DNA from: Austropuccinia psidii
Taxonomy: Eukaryota > Basidiomycota > Pucciniomycetes > Pucciniales > Sphaerophragmiaceae
NCBI GenBank assembly: GCA_023105745.1
Contig: JALGQZ010000011.1
Coordinates: 25,563,975-25,627,974, forward strand
DNA: 64,000 nt
Direction: 5' to 3'
Shown here one piece after another: positions 57,174 through 64,000 of this stretch (positions are counted from its first letter, which is position 1; every line of letters begins with the position of its first letter). The notes under the pieces were generated by a model. That model had not been told where the DNA came from. It saw only the letters and a program-made list of their open reading frames with translations, and ran no database searches. The position numbers and the translations under genes are program-made.

Positions 57174-59181
57174 TGTGGGAACTCCTCTGCGTGTGGGATA
57201 AAATGAGGCAGTACCTGGAAGGGGAAATTACAAGAAAACAGCTTTGAATTTCTGTTTGAGACTTGTAACCCTTGCTCTGCTTGTGTGCTAGAATAATCTA
57301 GACTGCCCTTCCTAATATGCTAAGTTATCTTTACTGAGTTCACCAAATCAATTTTATTATTGATAGTGGCTTGATCAGAAAGAAATTGTACTCAACAATC
57401 TCTAATCAGACTTTTCTCTACTTAAAAAAAATGGTTAGTTAAAACCTTAACAAATAAATACTTTTTAAAACTTCCAGAAAGTCTGGTTGAATTACACCAA
57501 AATAATTTTACAAAAGATAATAAATGAAATAAAAAAAGAAAGAAGAACACACTTCTTACTATTAAACAATCCAAACAAAACTCTTATATATATATATATT
57601 TATTTATTTTATATTTTTTTAAGTGAAATAGTACAGACAGTTACAATATAAGAGAGAAATGAATAGCACGTGATATCACTTATAACAGTATATGATTCGT
57701 AAGGGAAAAATAACTTGAAATATATTCAGGTAAAATAAGCTAAATTGACTGGGTGGTGAGCTATATATATCCTAAAAAAAATTCAACTACTATAGTATAA
57801 TATGAAAATTGTTACTTATAACTTCTGAATGGATAGGTGATTAATGTGAATAGGGATGTGAAAATGTTGTTGATTATGTTAACTAATTTACTTGAGGCTG
57901 TTGATGTGTTTTATTTTAGTTGTATATGTATCTTGATGAAAATGAATTGATTTAAGGGGTTCTACTTTAGCTTAAAAGTAGTAAAATTACTTTGAAAAAT
58001 TCAGGTTTTATTTTAAAATCTGAGAAAATTACTTTAAAGTGATGGTTTTATTTTAAAACTCTCTAAAAATTACTTTTAAGGATTTAAACACTAAACTCCA
58101 GAGACGCCTTGCTCATGAGCTTCAAGCTTTAAGATCCTAATTAAATAAGGCACTAGTCTACCTGCTAGTAAGGGATGAATTAAAATCTTTTCACACTATT
58201 GGTTCTCTTGATCTATGTCAACAACGAACCTCAATTACTAAGCTTAATTTATCAAACAAATTTCTAATTTAACCTCTTAGATAAGGGATTTGGAAAAAAA
58301 TAAGTAGAAGTTACAATTTCCAGATGGGAAAAAGTCTGGAGAGGAAAAAAGTTTGACTATTTATATTCTTTAGGGGGAATAGGGTTAGGGTTTAGGGTTT
58401 TCTCAAGCTGTTTCATGCATATGCATATGAATACTAGCTCCTTTTCAACTTCCTTTGGATTACTAAGCATTTTATAAACCCATAGCTAATTTACTACCAC
58501 CAAGATAAGGTTTTATACCTTCACTCCACTCATCAATCTTGTCACCCTTTACACTATACATCCTTAACTATTTTTTTTTTCTAATAATAATCAGCACTAC
58601 TAGTCAACTAAATTATTTACACCATTAAAACTCAAAGCAATTCCCTTCCACTATCATCATCTCAATGGAATACCTAAAATAATCCACACTACTACTATTC
58701 TATATTGAAAAATAGAATGACATCAAAATAAAACAAATATAACTTCACTAACTCAGCATAATAATATTTTTTTTAATTAAAATAGAGCTCATCTCAATAC
58801 TCTTCTTAACAAAAGCAACTAAATAAGGCTTCCTCAAAAATATTTTGAATTAAAATCAACCACAACTGCACAATTTCCACCAATAAGAGAAATTAATTCC
58901 CATGTAATACTACAATAATACAGCTTTCATAATTTATATTATTATTATTATTTTTTTTTTAAGAATTTACACAAAATTAGAATCCAAAGATTAAATAACA
59001 AGGTTTTTCTTTTCTTGAATTCAAATATTCATTAAATAAGTAGAATACTGACTTGTCTTTTTTCATTTGTTTTGGTTTTTTTTATAGAATATTAGTTTTT
59101 TAAGGTTACACAAGCAGGTTATTTTGATTATGATATTTTTTTTATTGGTCCATTAAGCTAAACTGGTATAGGTATACCACA
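57174..59181 (-). mobile_element. LTR-1 copy E (2008 bp)
   Basis: On the minus strand it begins TGTGGTATACC at 59181 after the conserved purine block and GGAATGCTGGGGACAGC. It ends GGAGTTCCCACA at 57174. A TATAAATAG box is at 58365-58357 (minus), with CCCTAAACCCTAACCCTA-type telomere-like sequence just upstream of it (about 58377-58403). The Zn2Cys6 gene follows on the same strand. Because the purine block precedes it, this LTR also looks like the 3' LTR of something to its right, which is no longer recognisable. Confidence 0.8.
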
Positions 59182-61000
59182 TCCCCCTCTCCATTTAATG
59201 CTGTCCCCAGCATTTCCAGTGACGCTTAAGGGACAAATCCCTTTCTTTACCATTTTTCTTCCTTCATCCATACCTTCCTCCTTGTAAAATGACAACACAT
59301 AAAAACAATCCTGTAATATTCAATAGAATTTTCATGAAACATTTTATTGTTTGCTCTTTATATTGATTTTGAATCTCCATTTTGTCTTCTTTAAGGTATC
59401 AATCTTGAATTTTTATTTTTATTATTAATGTTTTTTTTTTTATGTATATTATTTTTTTTTTTTTTTTTTTTTGAGAGATGAGGGATGCATTCCCTCTCCA
59501 TTTAAAAAAAATGATTTCTACATAATTATTATTATTTTTATTATTTACAAAAAAATATGTGTGGGATAAGAATAACTGTATGAAATTTAATAATGAAATT
59601 TTCTTAGCTAACTGCACAAACAAAGACCCAAGATTAAAATTAATTGAAGGTCCACTTTTCCAAAAAACTTAACATCATAAGGAGTGATGAGAAGAAATAA
59701 GTACCACCCCTTATTTTTTTATAATAATATCATTATTACTCCTTGAGGGACAATTTCCCTCTCCATTTGATTTTTTTTTTTTTTAACTAATCATAATTTT
59801 TCACTAATATAATAATATCCCAAGACTTTCCATAAAAAAATAATAATAAATATGAGAATTATTAAAACTAAGAAAAAAGAAGATATTGGCACAGTTTAAG
59901 GCCTTACTAAGGATTTTGGCTTTAGTCCTCAGACTGAAATTAGTATAAATTATGTTTATGAGACAGTTTAAGGTCTTACTCAGGACTTTTATGTACTGTT
60001 TTTTTTTTTTTTTTTTTTTAATTTATATCTCAATCTATATAATAGTAAGTCCCAAAAAATCCTTTGAACATATTCCTATTATGTGAGTATGTCTTAGCCA
60101 ACCAACTTGAAATTTAAAATAGGATTACAGCCAACATAATATACAGGACCATAAAAAAAATAAATAACCCACAAGATAAAATACTATAAATAATAGAATA
60201 CCTATACAAATAACAATAATAACTATAAAATATATGTGAAATAAAGATATATATAAAAAAAAAAGATTAATTCATCCCTTATTTATATATTTTGTATCAT
60301 GTTTTTATTTTATTAATTTTTTTTTTATTTTTTTATTTTTTGTTAAGTATACTCATTGATACTAAATATATTACTTATAAATATTCATCTTATATAAGTA
60401 TTCCTCAGCAAATTAATCTTAGATTTGGATTAAAATCAAAAACATAAAAAATAATAATAAAAATAAAATAAAATAAAATAAAGTAAATAATAATAATAAT
60501 AATAAATAAACAAGAATAACAAAGAAATAAGTATATAAAAAATAAATATAATTAAAAACAGGTGAATTAATTAATAAACTCCTCCATAGTGCAAGTATCC
60601 TCTGTTTTGAATCAACTTTCTCTATCTGATAATATTATTATTTTACTTAAAGTTTCAATTGTTTTTTTTTTCTTGAGTTTTTTATATTAATTATTATTAT
60701 TTTTTAAATATGAACATGTCTCTCTTTTTTTTTTACTTTTATCTTATTAATTTTGTTATTATTTCATTGTGTTATATCTTTACTATAAGTAAGGGTTAAT
60801 CATTAATAAAATAGAGCTAAAGTATACCCCTTTTGTTTGTCATTTTCTGTAAAATCATATCTCCATGTCTAATTTTTTTTATTTATTTATACTTATTATT
60901 TATATTCTATATACATATTATGTTTTTTTTTTATTTCATAATTATTTTTTTTAGTTTTATAATCTTATAAATATATATATATAGTATACTTACTTGATAT
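59182..61000. other. Extremely AT-rich stretch with long T-runs, no gene
   Basis: Apart from the LTR-1 purine block at 59182-59225, I see only poly-T/poly-A runs, TAA microsatellites (for example 60440-60510) and fragments like CCCTCTCCATTTAA that recur near 59490 and 59755. Short frames are homopolymer translations. Confidence 0.5.
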
Positions 61001-61009
61001 TGCAAAAGA

Positions 61010-61765
61010 ATATATAAAAAAAACGGCTCAGCATTGCTGCGCTACTGCAGCAGTCGTCTCTTTTTAGCTTCGCGTGCTGAATTTTTTTTATTTACTTTTT
61101 TTTTTTACTTTATATTAATTTTATTTTTTTTTTTATTTTTTTTTTTTTGGTTGCGTAACTTTTTTAAAAAATTTATATATGTTAGTTTATCTTGATACCA
61201 TCATCAAAAAACGAGCGACTCAGCATTTGCTGCGCTACTGCAGCAGCCGTCTCTTTTCTTCTTCGGTGGCACGGTGTGTTTTTCTATTATTATTAATTTT
61301 TTTTATTATTATTATATATATAAAAAAAACTATTTTTTTTTTTTTTTTTTTTCTTTTTTTTTTACAGTTATCATATCGCAAAGGAGAAACTAAAAAAAAT
61401 AAACGGAATTGTCGTTGGAATAGCTGCTACTGTAAAATTTCTTCGCATTCTATGGTCGCAGGGTTTTTTTTTTTTTTTTTTTTTTTAAAAAAACTATATT
61501 TATTTTATTATTACTATTATTATGATTTTGGTAAGTTTGTTTCGTTCTATATTCTTTTTTTTTTATTTCTATTATCTTTTTTTTAAAAAATTATTTGACT
61601 ATAAAAAAAAAATCTAATTTATAATGATTATTTATTTATTTTATTGTTTATTTTTTATTTTTTTTGATCGTTTCATCGTAAAGGAAAAGATAAAAAAAAA
61701 TTCATTGGGAATTGCTGCGTTACTGCAGCATTCTTCCTTTTCTACAATCGCGAATCAGGTTTTTT
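61010..61765 (+). repeat. Dispersed GC-rich hairpin repeat in poly-T background, about 4 copies
   Basis: Copies at about 61022-61080, 61205-61275, 61400-61462 and 61690-61760. The first two and the fourth contain GCTGCG(C/T)TACTGCAGC, a GCTGC/GCAGC stem. Each is preceded by an A-run and followed by a T-run of 7-20 bases. The third is decayed (GCTGCTACTGTA). Purpose unknown. Confidence 0.65.
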
Positions 61766-62519
61766 TTTTTTTTTTTTTTATTGTTAATATTCTTCCTTTA
61801 TATTATTATTACTTTTTTTTACTTTATTATTTTTAATAATTAAAACTAATTTTATTAATTTATTTATATTTTTTTTTACAATTTACGTCATTTTAGATAG
61901 AAAGAGTTGAGGAAGTGGTGGCTGATAACCCGTGGGTATAATACAGCATTTTAATCCCTATCTCTTCGCCGCCATCTGTGGCTTTTTTTTTTTACAGGTA
62001 ACGTACAGATTTAATTATCATTTCGTTATTTTGTTATTTTATGTTTTAATCTTAATTTCCGACTATCTCTTCTCAATGCCGATCAGTGATCTTCAACGCC
62101 ACTGAAATCATAGTCCTGAATCTGAATAGCACTTTCGATTTTTTATATTTCGGGGTGAGTTATTTTTCTTATCTCATGAATTATGAGTTTTATTTCTTTA
62201 CAACCCCTTTTTTTTAATTAAACTAAATGTTTTTTTTTTTTACATGTTGCGATAAAAAATTTCAAATGACAATTAATTTATTGAATCGTATGCGAAAGCG
62301 AAAAAATTTTGGGGTGAGCTATTTTTTTTATCGCTTGGATTGTGCTGATCCCCTTTTTTTTTAATTTTGTCTGATGATGTCGTAAGTTAAGGTAAGTAGG
62401 TTTATAAATAGTCAATCGTTCCTTCTCTTCTCTATATCGTTCTTTTTTTTTTTGTAGTCTATATATATATTATTTATTTATTATTATTATATATATATAT
62501 TTTTTTTTTTAACATCATT

Positions 62520-62999
62520 ATGCCTTTTACGTTGGAAATACAACCTATTGCTGATGGTGACCAAGAGGTCACTATCTCCCTTGACTTAATTAATTATAGT
62601 TTCACAATTCCATCTCGTGGCCTACCTACCTTCAATCTATACACCCGCTCCGAACACGAAGATCCGACCCCGATCAATCCTTTAGTTGGCCATGTTGGCC
62701 TTGCACCCAGTTCGCCTCCAGCTCTCTCGACTAATACTCAACCCACCACACCAGAGTCAGAGGGTAACAACCCTTTTTTGGACGATATTAATACAACTCC
62801 TCCCTCAATCCAATCACTTCGAGCCGATTTCAGCTACTACTTCCGCCTCTTCGACGGCGAAATGAACGATCTGCACTCGCACATGCAGAATTTTTACGTT
62901 AATCGTACACCCAACGTCTTTTCCTTTCAACAAGAGCACCAGATAATCAAGAATTCGGTGCAGTCATGTTTGCACTGGTACAGGCACATGATCAAGTAA
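62520..62999 (+). CDS. First exon of an unrecognised gene
   Basis: ATG at 62520 opens 159 codons with ordinary, non-low-complexity composition (MPFTLEIQPIADGDQEVTISLDLINYSFTIPSRG.., LRADFSYYFRLFDGEMNDLHSHMQNFYV, HQIIKNSVQSCLHWYRHMIK). The sequence ATGATCAAGTAAGT at its end (62988-63001) is a good splice donor, so coding probably continues. I could not place the next exon with confidence; TTTTAAAACAAAG before 63067 is a weak candidate acceptor. Higher GC and CpG than the surroundings support a real gene or a younger element. No family is recognised. Confidence 0.5.
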   Translation: MPFTLEIQPIADGDQEVTISLDLINYSFTIPSRGLPTFNLYTRSEHEDPTPINPLVGHVGLAPSSPPALSTNTQPTTPESEGNNPFLDDINTTPPSIQSLRADFSYYFRLFDGEMNDLHSHMQNFYVNRTPNVFSFQQEHQIIKNSVQSCLHWYRHMIK

Positions 63000-63002
63000 G
63001 TC

Positions 63003-64000
63003 TATGTTTTCTTTATATATTTTTTTTATCTATTATTAATTTTTTTTTTTTTTTTTTAAAACAAAGTGCTGCTGTAAGATTGGCCAAGCAGCAAGAAACT
63101 CCTCCGCTATATTTTCGCTAAACGTTAAAGTACGTTTTTTTTTTTTTTTTTATTATTAAGTTTAATTTAAATAATAATTACTAACAATGCCTGTTGTTAT
63201 ATAATTTTTATTTTAGGGGTCTAGTCCTAGCAAACCAAAAGCGCTTTCCGCTTTTTTTTTTTTTTTTTATTACTACTTTTTAAAAGAAAATTCCTCGTAA
63301 ATCCCAAAAAAAAAAATAAATAAATAAATAAATAAAGTAAAAAAAAATAAACATAAATAAATAAAAAAAAATGTTCTTAGTTTGATTATGCCAGCTAGTA
63401 AACGATTTTCTCTCTCTTTTTTTTTTTTTTTTTTTTTGTTTTTCTTTTTTTTTATTGGGCTATGTTTTTTTTTTTAAAAATGGAATGTGATTTAAATAAT
63501 AATAATCATTATTATTATTTAGTTTTCCTAATATCTTGGCTTTAAGCCTGCCCCCCATAATAAGATCAGAGCGAGCAAAGAAATAAAAATAAAAAAATAT
63601 AAATAAATATTAAAGTTAAAGAATTAACAAAGTGAGCCAAATAAGGAAAGAAAAAAGGAAAAAAAAATAATCAAAATAATCCAATAAAATAAAATATGAA
63701 TAAAATATAAATAAAATTTAAATAAAATTTAAATAAAAATAATAAAATAAAAAATAATTAAATATGCACCAGAATTCATTAATACTATAATATAAGGCTC
63801 AAAAAAAATAAAATAATAATAATAATGATTAAAATAAAACTACATAGAATAAAGAAAAAAAACAAACAAATTAAATAAAATGAAGTAGAAAATAAAAATA
63901 AAAATAAGAAATAGATAATCAGTTGATCAATTTATAAGATGAAATTTTCAACTTGATTTCCTTGCTCCAAATTTGTATTTGGATCTTTTACTTGATTTCT
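63003..64000. other. AT-rich, poly-T and AAATAA repeats; no gene seen
   Basis: Only homopolymer runs and AT microsatellites are visible, with small GC islands at 63066-63120 and 63215-63260 that might be exon pieces of the gene beginning at 62520. This cannot be decided from sequence alone. Confidence 0.4.

Noticed and set aside
59399..61836. Phe/Lys/Ile-rich frames in 59399-61836
   Set aside because: Produced by poly-T and poly-A runs; composition is that of random AT-rich DNA.
1..64000. tRNA, rRNA and CRISPR-like arrays
   Set aside because: No cloverleaf with paired A and B boxes, no rRNA sequence, and no regular short repeat with unique spacers was seen; the tandem arrays are minisatellites.

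Overview
The window looks like repeat-rich nuclear DNA of a rust fungus (Pucciniales). The evidence is spliceosomal introns with GTRAGT donors, very AT-rich sequence, nested Ty3/gypsy chromoviruses, TET/JBP-type dioxygenase genes (expanded in rusts) and a Zn2Cys6-type repeat protein. The protein families resemble, from memory, those of the myrtle rust Austropuccinia psidii; the species is an inference. It is not bacterial: there are no operons, Shine-Dalgarno sites or CRISPR arrays.

Left part (1-19.6 kb) is a nest of insertions. A decayed chromovirus ('gypsy-2', 9487-16420) was hit by a 1.4-kb LTR ('LTR-X', 8746-9486 remains). That LTR was hit by a two-gene element (copy 1, 2968-8745, minus strand), which in turn was hit by a second gypsy element whose 3' end and 2.4-kb LTR occupy 1-2967. 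A 2.16-kb solo LTR with a 5-bp target-site duplication splits the gypsy-2 integrase (11879-14038). Two LTRs of the 2-2.4-kb family ('LTR-1') follow (16664-19603).

Middle: 19604-24069 is the main stretch without recognisable transposon. It holds a five-exon DnaJ-like gene (21914-23097). From 24070 to 41507 lies a decayed Ty1/copia element (TSD ATTTC) containing a solo LTR-X (26082-27501) and a young, almost intact 10.7-kb chromovirus ('gypsy-3', 30475-41171, minus strand, twin 2025-bp LTRs, TSD ATAAT) whose gag-pol frame is interrupted by a single TAG.

Right part: a second copy of the two-gene element lies in opposite orientation (44409 to about 48370, plus strand). Both copies carry the same four-exon gene of unknown function between related 40-50-bp minisatellites. 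Copy 1 also has a TET/JBP dioxygenase pseudogene that copy 2 lacks. Immediately beyond is a 6.93-kb DNA transposon (48639-55572) with CAAGGCATGGC inverted ends and a perfect 8-bp target duplication. It carries an intact TET/JBP-like gene (53661-54815) and is itself full of copia, LINE and solo-LTR debris. Next come a four-exon Zn2Cys6 gene with one nonsense codon (55730-57104) and the LTR-1 copy that seems to drive it (57174-59181). The last 5 kb is extreme AT/poly-T sequence with decayed GC-rich hairpin repeats and the first exon of an unrecognised gene (62520-62999).

Main point of interest: two structurally different DNA elements each carry a TET/JBP-type gene. The surrounding transposon genes show several lesions at CpG sites (CGA to TGA stops, a GT to AT splice donor). 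This fits a picture of 5-methylcytosine decay in a genome where mobile elements carry putative 5mC-oxidising enzymes; that link is a hypothesis.
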